From positions 1 to 15,909 of the forward strand of contig JASHQV010000176.1 in NCBI GenBank assembly GCA_030038955.1: 15,909 bases of DNA, in the 5' to 3' direction. Position 1 is the stretch's first letter; every line of letters begins with the position of its first letter. The stretch is from Solirubrobacteraceae bacterium. GTDB taxonomy: Bacteria > Actinomycetota > Thermoleophilia > Solirubrobacterales > Solirubrobacteraceae. Below, piece by piece: positions 6,450 through 13,988 of this stretch. The position numbers and the translations under genes were made by a program. Under the pieces are notes generated by a model. That model worked only from the letters and a program-made list of their open reading frames with translations. It ran no database searches and had not been told where the DNA came from.

Positions 6450-8075
6450 TCAGCTGACGTTGACCAGCGTCCCGATCGGCGTGTACGGGTACACGGCGTG
6501 CGCCTCCGCGAACGGCATCTCCACGCACCCGAGGCTCTGTGGGTAGCCGTAGCCGGCACGGATGAACCCGTGCAGCGCGTCGCCCCCGTTGAAGTAGCTG
6601 ACCCATGGGATGCCGGGGTCGCTGTAGTAGCTGCCATCGGGGTTGTAGCCACTCATCGTGGTCACCGGCACGTGCTCGAACACCGGGTACACGCCGGTGG
6701 CGGTGGGTGCCGCGGCGATGCCCGTGTTCACCAGCCCGCTGACAACGATCTTGCCGTTGTGCCACACGTGGATCGTCTCCGGGCTGCCCTCGCTGACCAT
6801 CACGTACGTGTAGCCGAAGGTCGAGCGCTGATGCTTGAGGTCAGCCTGGATCAGCGCCTTCCACACCGCCGGGCTGGCGATCCCGTCAGTCGTCATCCCT
6901 TCGTTGTTCTCGAACGCCATGATCGCGCCACGGGTGATCACCCCGGAGCTGCCGGGCGCCCACGCGCTGGTCAGCGCCGACGGCGTGTTCGCGTAGCGCC
7001 ACGTGAACTTGCCGGATGGCGGCTGGACGGCCGCTTTCATCTGCCCCGCAAGCGACTTGATGCGACCCTCCGACGACTTGAACTTCAGCGGCAGGTAGCC
7101 GAGGCTGGCCAGCATCTGCTGGAGTCGCAGCGTCGAGCCGGGCGCCACCGACCAGTGGCCGACCGGGTCGCTGCCGCGACTCTGGCCGCCGACCAGATGC
7201 ACCCCAGCCGGGAGCGGAATCGAGATCGAGGCGCCGAGCCCGTAGCCGTAGCCGGTCGGCTCGAAGCTGATCGTGTGCGCGTTGAGCTGATGCCAGGTGC
7301 CGCTGGTGCGCGGCGAGACGGCTGGCATATGCGAGCCGAGCACCTGGCTGACCGGCTTGGAGAAGGTCAGCGTGATCGGGGTGTCGGGCTTGACCCGCGC
7401 ACCCGGAGCGGGACGCGCCACCGCGCTGGCGGCCGCACCAGCCGGGAACCAGGTTACGAACGTCGTTCCCGGCGACTCCCAGGTCCGCGGCGCGACGGCG
7501 ACCGCCAACGTTCCGGCCGAGCTCGGCGCCTTCAGCGTGAACGAGCTCCGCGGAGTCGCGAGGACGTGGCGGGACATCGCTGCCCCCGATGCGGCGTAGG
7601 ACAGCAGCCGCACCGGACGCTTGAAGCTGAGCGTCAGCTGATTGCCCGAACGGACCGTCAGGTACTGCGACACCAGCGCCGTGGCCGGCGTCGACATCGT
7701 CGCGCGCACGTGCTCGGTGCGCCCGGTCAGCCACGACAGCCATCCCGGGCGCCTGACGACCGCGTGGATCGTCACGCGCTCGCCGGGACGGAGCCGCACG
7801 GTCGGCCAGATCCGGCCGTCGCTGAGACGGGTTGTGATCAGCTTCTGCTCGCGGCCGCCGACGACGCTCAGTCGCTCGATCGTGCCACCGCCGAACGGCA
7901 GGCTCACGCGGGCGAGCGCGACCGAGTCAGCGCTCACGCTGGCTGTCGAGGTGAGCGCCAGGACCACGACCGCGGCGACCGCCGCCAGCACCACGACCGG
8001 CGCCACGCCCAGCAGGTAGCGAGTGCGCCACCGGCGCATCGATCTGACCCCGCCCGAGCTGATCACCGTGCTCAT
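6450..8075 (-). CDS. Membrane-anchored L,D-transpeptidase (YkuD) with Ig-like and peptidoglycan-binding domains
   Basis: L,D-transpeptidases form 3-3 crosslinks in peptidoglycan or attach proteins to it. The 541-aa protein has one N-terminal membrane helix (about 20-42) after a basic segment, so the rest is extracytoplasmic. Around 220-292 is an Ig-like (Big_5-type) module (RPAPGARVKPDTPITLTFSKPV). Around 314-412 is a split peptidoglycan-binding module (LRLQQMLASLGYLPL, later ITRGAIMAFENNEGMTTDGI). The YkuD domain is C-terminal, with H502 (LHGF) and catalytic C517 in SLGCVEM. The usual motif is SHGC(V/I)R, so the His and Arg are replaced by Leu and Glu. The ATG at 8075 follows GTGGATATCGAA (weak ribosome binding site); an in-frame GTG lies 12 bp upstream, and the frame is open further. 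Confidence 0.9.
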   Translation of the reverse strand: MSTVISSGGVRSMRRWRTRYLLGVAPVVVLAAVAAVVVLALTSTASVSADSVALARVSLPFGGGTIERLSVVGGREQKLITTRLSDGRIWPTVRLRPGERVTIHAVVRRPGWLSWLTGRTEHVRATMSTPATALVSQYLTVRSGNQLTLSFKRPVRLLSYAASGAAMSRHVLATPRSSFTLKAPSSAGTLAVAVAPRTWESPGTTFVTWFPAGAAASAVARPAPGARVKPDTPITLTFSKPVSQVLGSHMPAVSPRTSGTWHQLNAHTISFEPTGYGYGLGASISIPLPAGVHLVGGQSRGSDPVGHWSVAPGSTLRLQQMLASLGYLPLKFKSSEGRIKSLAGQMKAAVQPPSGKFTWRYANTPSALTSAWAPGSSGVITRGAIMAFENNEGMTTDGIASPAVWKALIQADLKHQRSTFGYTYVMVSEGSPETIHVWHNGKIVVSGLVNTGIAAAPTATGVYPVFEHVPVTTMSGYNPDGSYYSDPGIPWVSYFNGGDALHGFIRAGYGYPQSLGCVEMPFAEAHAVYPYTPIGTLVNVS

Positions 8076-8135
8076 TTCGATATCCACGGAAGGACCGGAT
8101 TGCGGTGGCCTGCGAGTGCCCAGACCCTCGCTTCG

Positions 8136-8141
8136 ATGGTA
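8136..8141 (-). promoter_or_regulatory. Possible -10 element (TACCAT) for the L,D-transpeptidase gene
   Basis: The 222-bp gap between ilvD and the transpeptidase gene has no gene. TACCAT on the minus strand fits TANNNT and would give a leader of about 55 nt. The most AT-rich patch (TTGTTAGACGCAGGTCAAAC, about 8167-8186) lies further upstream and could hold activator or -35 sequence, but no standard -35/-10 pair is visible. Confidence 0.25.
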
Positions 8142-8297
8142 GCGGCTCACTGCGTCCGCTCCCCGTAAGTTTGACCTGCGTCTAACAAGACCTGCACAGA
8201 ATCGGCCGACGGGCTCGCGGGCCACCGCGTACTGCCTCCCGAGGCCGGAGTTTCCGTCCGCGCTGCCGCAGGCCCGCAGATCGCCTTGGCGAGCGCG

Positions 8298-9980
8298 TCA
8301 GCGCGTGGTGGCGCCGTGCGAGGCGCTCGACACGAGCCTCGCGTACTTGCTCAGAGCGACCCCAGAGGGCTTGTCCGGCGGTGCGTAGGCGGCCAGGCGC
8401 GAGCGGATCTGCTCGTCGGACAGGGCCACGTCGATGCGCCTGGCGGCCACGTCGATCGTGATCTGATCGCCTGTTTCGATCGCCCCGATCGGTCCTCCCC
8501 GGACGGACTCCGGGGCGACGTGCGCGGCCATCAGGCCGTGGGTGGCGCCCGAGAAGCGACCGTCGGTGATCAGCGCTACCTCGTCTCCTAGTCCGGCGCC
8601 GACGATCGCGGCGGTGACCCCCAGCATCTCGCGCATGCCCGGCCCGCCGGCGGGTCCCTCGTTGCGGATGATGACGACGTCGCCGGGCTCGATCTCGCCC
8701 GCGGTCACCGCCGCCATCGCCTGCTCCTCTCCCTCAAACACGCGCGCCGGGCCGGTGTGCAGCCGCCACTCGTGCCCCGCCAGCTTGACCACGCAGCCGT
8801 CCGGCGCGACGTTGCCGCGCAGGATCGCGAGGCCGCCCTCGGGCGCCAGCGGATCGTCGAGCGGACGGATCACTTTCTGCCCGTCGGTCTCGGTGGCCTG
8901 ATCGGCCAGCTCGCCCGCCGTCTGGCCGGTGACCGTGATCGCCGACTCGTTCAGCAGCCCGGCCTGCTTGAGGCGTGCCAGCAGCAGCGGCACGCCGCCG
9001 GCCGCGTACAGGTCGGGGGCCACGTAGTTGCCGAACGGCTTCAGGTCACACAGCAGCGGCGTGCGCGCGCTGATCCGATCGAAGTCGTCGATCGACAGCT
9101 CGATCCCCATTTCCCGCGCGACCGCCAGCACGTGCAGCACGCCGTTGGTGGAGCCACCACTCATCGCGATCGCAGCGATCGCGTTCTCCAGGGCGGCGCG
9201 CGTGATCACGTCGCTGGGACGGAGGTCGCGGCGCAACACGTCCATGATCAGCTCGCCGGTCTGCTCGGCGACCTGTGGCTTGTCGGGATCGGTGGCCGGA
9301 ACCGTGGAGAAGCGCGCCGGCGAGATGCCCATCGCCTCGAACGTCATCGCCATCGTGTTGGCGGTGAACTGGCCGGCGCAGGCGCCCGCCCCCGGCGAGG
9401 CCGCCGCTTCGATCGCCGCCAGCTCGTCGTCGTCGATGCGCCCCGCGGCGTGCGCCCCGACCGCCTCGAACACCTCCTGGATCGTGATCCGCTGGCCGTT
9501 GTAGTGGCCGGGCGCAATCGAGCCGCCGTACAGCATCACGCTCGGCAGGTTCAGACGGCACAGCGCCATCACGGTCCCGGGGATCGTCTTGTCGCAGCCG
9601 CTGATCGCCACCACCGCGTCGAACTGGTGGGCGTCGCAGACCAGCTCGATCGAGTCCGCGATCACCTCGCGGCTGGCCATCGATGCCCGCATCCCCGGCA
9701 GCCCCATCGTGATCCCGTCGGAGATCGCAATCGTGTTGAGCTCCATCGGCGTGCCGCCGGCGGCGCGGATCCCCTCCTTGACCTTGGCACCCAGCGCACG
9801 CAGGTGGAAGTTGCACGGCATCGTCTCGATCCACGTGTTCGCGACCGCGATCAGTGGCCGCGCGAGCGCCTCGTCGTCGTATCCGATCCCTTTCAGCTGG
9901 GAGCGCGCCGCGGCGCGGGCGGGACCCTCGGTCAGCGCCCGGCTGCGGCGCTTGAGATCGGTCGTGGTAGCCGCTTCCAT
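8298..9980 (-). CDS. ilvD: Dihydroxy-acid dehydratase
   Basis: IlvD dehydrates 2,3-dihydroxy-isovalerate and 2,3-dihydroxy-3-methylvalerate in valine, isoleucine and leucine synthesis. The 560-aa protein has full family length. Cluster cysteines are C56 (ETMPCNFHL), C129 (SGCDKTIPG) and C201 (GAGACAGQFTANTM); three such cysteines are the pattern of the [2Fe-2S] IlvD enzymes of actinobacteria and plants. The lysine in GCDK (K131) is the residue carbamylated for metal binding. GRFSGATHGL, near the C-terminus, is a family signature. The ATG has no ribosome binding site but sits 9 nt after a TACAGT hexamer, so it may be translated leaderless. Other branched-chain genes are not in the window. The assignment is secure over edd because of the short N-terminus and IlvD-type motifs. 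Confidence 0.97.
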   Translation of the reverse strand: MEAATTTDLKRRSRALTEGPARAAARSQLKGIGYDDEALARPLIAVANTWIETMPCNFHLRALGAKVKEGIRAAGGTPMELNTIAISDGITMGLPGMRASMASREVIADSIELVCDAHQFDAVVAISGCDKTIPGTVMALCRLNLPSVMLYGGSIAPGHYNGQRITIQEVFEAVGAHAAGRIDDDELAAIEAAASPGAGACAGQFTANTMAMTFEAMGISPARFSTVPATDPDKPQVAEQTGELIMDVLRRDLRPSDVITRAALENAIAAIAMSGGSTNGVLHVLAVAREMGIELSIDDFDRISARTPLLCDLKPFGNYVAPDLYAAGGVPLLLARLKQAGLLNESAITVTGQTAGELADQATETDGQKVIRPLDDPLAPEGGLAILRGNVAPDGCVVKLAGHEWRLHTGPARVFEGEEQAMAAVTAGEIEPGDVVIIRNEGPAGGPGMREMLGVTAAIVGAGLGDEVALITDGRFSGATHGLMAAHVAPESVRGGPIGAIETGDQITIDVAARRIDVALSDEQIRSRLAAYAPPDKPSGVALSKYARLVSSASHGATTR

Positions 9981-9989
9981 GGCGCCGGA

Positions 9990-9995
9990 ACTGTA
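9990..9995 (-). promoter_or_regulatory. Probable leaderless -10 element (TACAGT) of ilvD
   Basis: TACAGT on the minus strand matches the actinobacterial TANNNT -10, and 9 nt separate it from the ilvD ATG, the spacing expected if transcription begins at or next to the start codon. No Shine-Dalgarno exists between them. It lies in the 28-bp gap after the preceding gene. Confidence 0.5.
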
Positions 9996-10008
9996 TCGAG
10001 CCAGCCGC

Positions 10009-10623
10009 TCAGGCGAGTGTGTCGCGGCGGGCGCCCAGCTCGCGGCCGGCGATCTCGCGCATGCGCGCGCGCTCCCAGCGCGACAGCCGCCACAGGTCGC
10101 GAGCGACCTGGGCGGGATCGACCTGGCGTCCCGGCAGGTGCATGTTGGCGGTGCTGATCAGCCGATCCTCGTCTCCGGTCAGCGCCATCCACTTGGCGAG
10201 CACGTCGTCGGAGTCAGGCAGCCACGCGCTGCCGTACGGCCGGCTCTCGTCGGGGAAGGTGACGCAGTACTCGCCGAGCAGGCGGCCGGTCTGCGCGAGG
10301 TACGCGATGATCGGTCGATGCGGGTAGACCAGGTAGGCGTACTCGGCGCCCGCGTGTCCGTCGCGCGCGCTCGGCTGGGTTCCCCACACGCGGATGAACC
10401 CGAGCTCCCGGTACATCGCCCACTCCTCGTCACCCACGCACGAGCGCAGTAGCTCGCGCGCCCGCTGCTCGGCGCGCCGCTCGCGACCGGGATCGAAGGC
10501 CAGCTCCGGCGCCTTCCGGCGACGGGCGCGATGCCGCGACCATGCCGCGACCAGCCGGGGAAAGATCAGATCCGACAGCAGCGCGAGCGCGACCAGGGCG
10601 GATGCAGCGAGTGCCAGCAGCAC
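10009..10623 (-). CDS. Membrane-anchored protein of unknown function (204 aa)
   Basis: A hydrophobic N-terminal helix (about 1-24, LLALAASALVALALLSDLIF) is followed at once by a strongly basic stretch (RHRARRRK), which predicts a single anchor with the rest in the cytoplasm. Residues 45-190 look folded (LLRSCVGDEEWAMYRELGFIRVWG, YAYLVYPHRPIIAYLAQTG, SAWLPDSDDVLAKWMALTGDE). I recognise no family and no catalytic motif. The GTG start lies 10 nt after the stop of the 82-aa gene, so the two are probably co-transcribed; the ribosome binding site is weak. It ends 28 bp before ilvD. Confidence 0.8.
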   Translation of the reverse strand: MLLALAASALVALALLSDLIFPRLVAAWSRHRARRRKAPELAFDPGRERRAEQRARELLRSCVGDEEWAMYRELGFIRVWGTQPSARDGHAGAEYAYLVYPHRPIIAYLAQTGRLLGEYCVTFPDESRPYGSAWLPDSDDVLAKWMALTGDEDRLISTANMHLPGRQVDPAQVARDLWRLSRWERARMREIAGRELGARRDTLA

Positions 10624-10633
10624 CGACCGACGC

Positions 10634-10882
10634 TCAGATCCCGCCGGCAGCGCGCGGGAAGAAGATCACGCGCTCGGCGTCCCGAGGGACATCGTCAAAG
10701 CTCTGGACCATCCAGGCCTCGCGCCGCCCGTCGGGATGAGCTACGGGAACGGCGGCCCACAGGCCGCCGTCCAGCTGGCGACGGAACTCCTCCACAAGGC
10801 GCTGCTCTTCCTCCACCTGCGCGACATCACCCTCGGCGATCACCACCTCACCGTGACCGGGCCTCATCCGAAGAAACCGCAC
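10634..10882 (-). CDS. Small soluble protein of unknown function (82 aa)
   Basis: The sequence MRFLRMRPGHGEVVIAEGDVAQVEEEQRLVEEFRRQL then GLWAAVP, EAWMVQSFDDVPRDAERVIFFPRAAGG looks like a well-formed domain: strand, acidic helix, then strands. There is no signal peptide or membrane helix. I cannot name the family. The GTG start is preceded 6 nt upstream by CATAAT with an upstream TG, so it may be leaderless; an internal ATG at residue 6 is the alternative start. It precedes the 204-aa membrane protein by 10 nt and follows thiD by 64 bp. The acidic helix and conserved-looking VIFFPRAAGG end suggest a partner-binding protein, which is only a guess. Confidence 0.75.
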   Translation of the reverse strand: MRFLRMRPGHGEVVIAEGDVAQVEEEQRLVEEFRRQLDGGLWAAVPVAHPDGRREAWMVQSFDDVPRDAERVIFFPRAAGGI

Positions 10883-10888
10883 CCACCG

Positions 10889-10897
10889 ATTATGTCA
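10889..10897 (-). promoter_or_regulatory. Probable extended -10 (TGACATAAT) for the 82-aa gene
   Basis: TGACATAAT on the minus strand resembles an extended -10 (TGnTATAAT) and ends 6 nt upstream of the GTG start. With no ribosome binding site in between, leaderless transcription of this two-gene unit is likely. Confidence 0.45.
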
Positions 10898-10946
10898 GAA
10901 CCGGTCGGGCAGGCGCCGAGCGCGGGCACGGGTCCGGCGCGCGCGA

Positions 10947-11753
10947 TCACGTCGAAGACCGCAACGCCGCCGCGAGCACGTCGACGGGGCCGGCACCGTG
11001 GCCGACCTCGCGCAGGCCGTGGGCGATCGCTCGGGCGGCGATCCGCTTGGCGGTCCGCGCCGCGGTCAGGGGGTCGTCGCCCCACGCCAGCCGGGCAGCG
11101 AGCACGCTGGAGTGCGTGCACCCCGAGCCGTGGGCGGCGCCGTCGCCGTGTCGCGGGCCCGGGATCTCGATGCATCGCTCCCCGTCATCGAAGATGTCAA
11201 CCGCCGCGGCGCGGTGACCGCCGGTCACGACCACGACGGACGGTCCGAGCGTCTTGATCTCGCGTGCCAGCGCCGGTGCCTCACGCGCTCCATCGCCGCC
11301 CGCGGTGGTCACGATCGCGCGGGCCTCAGGCAGGTTCGGGGTGACCACGGTGGCGCGGGCGAACAGCCGCTCGATCAGCTCCTGCCGGGCCGCGCGCTCG
11401 AGCAGCTCGGCGCCCGACTCGGCCACCATCACCGGATCGATCACGACTGGAACGTCTCGCCCGACCAGCTCCAGGGCGGCTCGCACCGCGTCGATCGTCG
11501 CCACCGTGCCGAGCATCCCGATCTTGACCGCGTCCACCCCGATGTCGTCCACGATCGCCCGCACTTGAGCCACGATCATCTCGCCGGGAACGTGGTGCAC
11601 GCCGGTCACGGCCACCGTGTTCTGCGCGGTCAGCGCCGTGATCGCAGTCGTCCCGTGGACGCCGCAGGCGGCAAACGCCTTCAGGTCGGCCTGGATGCCG
11701 GCGCCGCCACCGGAGTCGGAGCCCGCGATCGAGAGCACGCACGGGATCGCCAT
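10947..11753 (-). CDS. thiD: Bifunctional hydroxymethylpyrimidine/phosphomethylpyrimidine kinase
   Basis: ThiD phosphorylates HMP and HMP-phosphate in thiamine diphosphate synthesis and belongs to the ribokinase fold. The 268-aa protein has the family length for the kinase alone, with no ThiE or TenA fusion. Signatures in order: SIAGSDSGGGAGIQADLKAF at 8-27, TAQNT at 42-46, VKIGMLG, VIDPVMVAESGAELL, VTPNLPEA and the anion-hole motif HGSGCTHSS. The ATG at 11753 directly precedes the conserved strand. The open frame continues further upstream, but that sequence is not family-like and overlaps the promoter. TACGCT lies 6 nt before the ATG, so translation is probably leaderless and no TPP riboswitch leader fits. 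No other thiamine gene is nearby. Confidence 0.94.
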   Translation of the reverse strand: MAIPCVLSIAGSDSGGGAGIQADLKAFAACGVHGTTAITALTAQNTVAVTGVHHVPGEMIVAQVRAIVDDIGVDAVKIGMLGTVATIDAVRAALELVGRDVPVVIDPVMVAESGAELLERAARQELIERLFARATVVTPNLPEARAIVTTAGGDGAREAPALAREIKTLGPSVVVVTGGHRAAAVDIFDDGERCIEIPGPRHGDGAAHGSGCTHSSVLAARLAWGDDPLTAARTAKRIAARAIAHGLREVGHGAGPVDVLAAALRSST

Positions 11754-11759
11754 CACACG

Positions 11760-11765
11760 AGCGTA
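11760..11765 (-). promoter_or_regulatory. Probable leaderless -10 element (TACGCT) of thiD
   Basis: TACGCT on the minus strand fits TANNNT and is 6 nt from the thiD ATG, with no ribosome binding site. The upstream -35 region is not recognisable. This leaves no room for a riboswitch between promoter and start. Confidence 0.5.
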
Positions 11766-11791
11766 GAGGCGTGCTCGTGAAGCCGGCGTGC

Positions 11792-11815
11792 AGGGACGAT
11801 CGCACGGACGTCCCT
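11792..11815. other. 7-bp inverted repeat in the thiD / dehydrogenase divergent region
   Basis: AGGGACG (11792-11798) and CGTCCCT (11809-11815) are perfect arms around a 10-bp centre. They lie midway between the divergent thiD and dehydrogenase genes, where a regulator could act on either. The site matches no operator I know. Confidence 0.4.
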
Positions 11816-11904
11816 CGCCGACGACCGCGGTCGTGGCGATCAAGCTGCGCGCGCCTGCGAAGATCAGGGCTCGATCTCGATGGCGAACAGGAGGAGCGAG
11901 TCGC

Positions 11905-12819
11905 GTGCAGGTCGATGAGATCCGTCGTGTCGTGATCGTCGGCGCAGGGACGATGGGGCAGCAGATCGCGTTTCAGTGCGCCGGCCACGGGTTCGAGGTG
12001 GCGATGTATGACCTGGCCACAGCTGCGCTCGAGCTCGCCGGCGAGCGGATCGACACCTATGCGCAGGGTCTCGTCTCGGACGGCGCGATCGGAGCGGAGC
12101 TCAAGCAGAGCGCGCTGGAACGGATCAGCTCGACGGCCGACGCCGATGCCGCAGCCACCGACGCCGACCTCCTCGTCGAAGCGGTTCCCGAGGATCCCAA
12201 GCTCAAGCGCCGCGTGCTCGCACAGTTCGACGCGCTGTGTCCGCCGCGGGCGATCTTCACGACCAACACCTCGACCCTCTTGCCCTCTCAGCTCGCGAGC
12301 GCCACGAAGCGACCGAATCGGGTGATTGCGCTGCACTTTCACCTCCCGGTCTGGGTGAGCAATGTCGCCGACGTGATGCCGCACGGCGGCACCACGCCCG
12401 AGGTGACGGAGGCGGTGCGGGAGTTCGCGCGGCGGATCGGCCAGGTCCCGATCGTGCTCGAGCGCGAGCACCACGGCTACGTCTTCAACGCCATCTACAG
12501 CGCGATGAATCGCGAAGCGATCACGTTGGCAGAGCGTGGTGTCGCATCGATCGAGGACATCGACCGTGCCTGGATGGGGGTGGCGAAGGCTCCGACCGGT
12601 CCGTTCGGAGCGCTTGACCTGGTCGGCATCGACACCGCCTGGACGATCACCGACTACTGGGCTCGAAAGCTGCTGTTCAGCCGCCAGCTGCGGCGCAACG
12701 CCACCTTTCTCAAGGCGTATGTTGATCGCGGCGAGCTCGGGGTCAAGACCGGAAAGGGCTTCTACACCTATCCGGATCCCGCGTTCGCGCGGCCTGGATT
12801 CGTCGAGGGCGCCGGCTGA
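11905..12819 (+). CDS. 3-hydroxyacyl-CoA dehydrogenase-like NAD-dependent oxidoreductase
   Basis: The 304-aa protein has an N-terminal Rossmann fold with GAGTMG at 13-18 and acidic D36 for NAD, and a C-terminal helical domain. VEAVPEDPKLKRRV and FTTNTSTLLPSQLAS are classic for the 3-hydroxyacyl-CoA dehydrogenase family. The active-site stretch is a variant: ALHFHLPVW then ADVMPHGGT, in place of HFFNP and VE(V/I), and FNAIYSAMNREA in place of the NR-P-NEA helix. The same variant occurs in a known Firmicute/actinobacterial subfamily of uncertain substrate, so beta-oxidation or butyryl-CoA metabolism is likely but not proven. The GTG start follows a strong AGGAGGAG (11889-11896) with 8-nt spacing, which fixes the start. 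It is the only complete plus-strand gene, divergent from thiD and convergent with dprA. Confidence 0.88.
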   Translation: MQVDEIRRVVIVGAGTMGQQIAFQCAGHGFEVAMYDLATAALELAGERIDTYAQGLVSDGAIGAELKQSALERISSTADADAAATDADLLVEAVPEDPKLKRRVLAQFDALCPPRAIFTTNTSTLLPSQLASATKRPNRVIALHFHLPVWVSNVADVMPHGGTTPEVTEAVREFARRIGQVPIVLEREHHGYVFNAIYSAMNREAITLAERGVASIEDIDRAWMGVAKAPTGPFGALDLVGIDTAWTITDYWARKLLFSRQLRRNATFLKAYVDRGELGVKTGKGFYTYPDPAFARPGFVEGAG

Positions 12820-12826
12820 CTGTCAC

Positions 12827-12838
12827 GCCGTCGACGGC
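12827..12838. terminator. 12-bp palindrome between convergent genes, possible bidirectional terminator
   Basis: GCCGTCGACGGC is a perfect palindrome in the 44-bp gap between the convergent dehydrogenase and dprA stops. The position suits a two-way terminator, but there is no T-run and a tight loop would be needed. Confidence 0.3.
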
Positions 12839-12863
12839 CTCCACCCGCCGGACGCGACAACTG

Positions 12864-13988
12864 CTAAGGGATCACTACATAGCTGCCTCCGGCCCCGCGC
12901 CGTAGCCAGCCGCCGAGCTCGAGCTCGGCGGCGACCGCCAGTCCCCGCTCCGGTGCGATCCCAGCGCGGGCGAGCGCAGCGGCGACGGTCTCGCCTTCGG
13001 CGAGCGCGTGCAGCAGCTGCTGTTGCTGGCGATCGAGCGCTTCCCGCTGCTCGGCCCGGACCGAGCGTGCGCCGACTCCGTACAGGCAATCGAGCGCGTC
13101 CTGGGCGTCCCTGATGACGCGCGCGCCGGCCGCCAGCAGCGCGTTCGAGCCTGCCGCTTCGGCGCTGGTCACGCGACCCGGCACGGCCCCGACTGGCCGG
13201 CCCAGCTCGCGGGCGGCGGCAGCGGTGGGCAGTGCGCCGGAGCGCACGCCCGCCTCGACCACCACCGTCAGCTTCGCGAGCGCGGCGATCAGCCGGTTGC
13301 GGGCGAGGAAGCACCACTTCCACACGCTGGTGCCGCACGGGAGCTCGCTGATCGCCACTCCCCGCTCGACGATCGAGCGGTACAGCGCGCTCTGCGAGGC
13401 CGGATAGGGGCGCTCGGCCGGCCCCGGAAGCACGGCGATCGTGCCACCCGCCTGTCGCGCGTCCGCGTGGGCGCCGAGCTCGTCACCCGCACGCAGCGCG
13501 CCCGCATGCGCGGCCGCGTCGATCCCACGGGCCATGCCGCTGACCACCGTCAACCCCGAGGCGGCCAGCTCGCGACCGACCGAGCGTGCGACCTCGACGC
13601 CGTACGCCGACGCGCGCCGAGAGCCGACGATCGCGACCGTGTCGTGCTCGCAGAGGCGCACCAGGCGGTCGAGCCCGCCGGCCACGTACAGCATCGGCGA
13701 CGGCCCCGGCAGCGCCCGCAGCGGCGCCGGGTAGCCGGGATCGCAGCCGCACAGCAGCTCGATCCCCCGGGCTTCGGCCGGGCCTGCGTTGGCGGTGGCC
13801 GCGGCGACGTCCAGCCTCAGGTATTCGCGCTCGATGTCCTTGCGATCGCGGCCGGTGACCGCGGCGATCAGCTCCCGGTCGTCGAGCGCGAGCAGCTCCC
13901 CGATCCGCGCCCGCGCCACCTCCAGGTGCCCGCTCAGGCGCGCCAGCAGCCAGCTGCGGGCGAGGCACTGCGGACACGCTCGGCTCAT
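12864..13988 (-). CDS. dprA: DNA-processing protein DprA/Smf
   Basis: DprA protects incoming single-stranded DNA and loads RecA during natural transformation, but is also found in bacteria not known to be competent. The 374-aa protein has an N-terminal helical domain with a CPQC pair (C5/C8) and then the DprA Rossmann domain: VAIVGSRRASAYG at 118-130, VVSGMARGIDAAAH at 148-161, FLARNRLIAAL at 227-237 and VVVEAGVRSGAL at 242-252. A C-terminal winged-helix-like domain covers about 323-372. An extra segment of about 13 residues (GDELGAHADARQA, 168-180) precedes GGTIAVLP, where typical DprA is continuous. The ATG overlaps the comM stop as ATGA, giving translational coupling. The frame is open far upstream inside comM but is not DprA-like there. 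Confidence 0.95.
   Translation of the reverse strand: MSRACPQCLARSWLLARLSGHLEVARARIGELLALDDRELIAAVTGRDRKDIEREYLRLDVAAATANAGPAEARGIELLCGCDPGYPAPLRALPGPSPMLYVAGGLDRLVRLCEHDTVAIVGSRRASAYGVEVARSVGRELAASGLTVVSGMARGIDAAAHAGALRAGDELGAHADARQAGGTIAVLPGPAERPYPASQSALYRSIVERGVAISELPCGTSVWKWCFLARNRLIAALAKLTVVVEAGVRSGALPTAAAARELGRPVGAVPGRVTSAEAAGSNALLAAGARVIRDAQDALDCLYGVGARSVRAEQREALDRQQQQLLHALAEGETVAAALARAGIAPERGLAVAAELELGGWLRRGAGGSYVVIP

Noticed and set aside
6222..8168. Long plus-strand open frame (648 codons) opposite the L,D-transpeptidase
   Set aside because: The minus-strand frame has membrane helix, Ig-like and YkuD motifs; the antisense frame is Arg-rich without recognisable domains.
8226..8297. 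Rho-independent terminator after ilvD
   Set aside because: Only 4-5 bp GC stems without a T-run were seen, too weak to annotate.
11754..11904. TPP riboswitch upstream of thiD
   Set aside because: The likely -10 lies 6 nt from the ATG and no conserved TPP-aptamer sequence such as CUGAGA is present.
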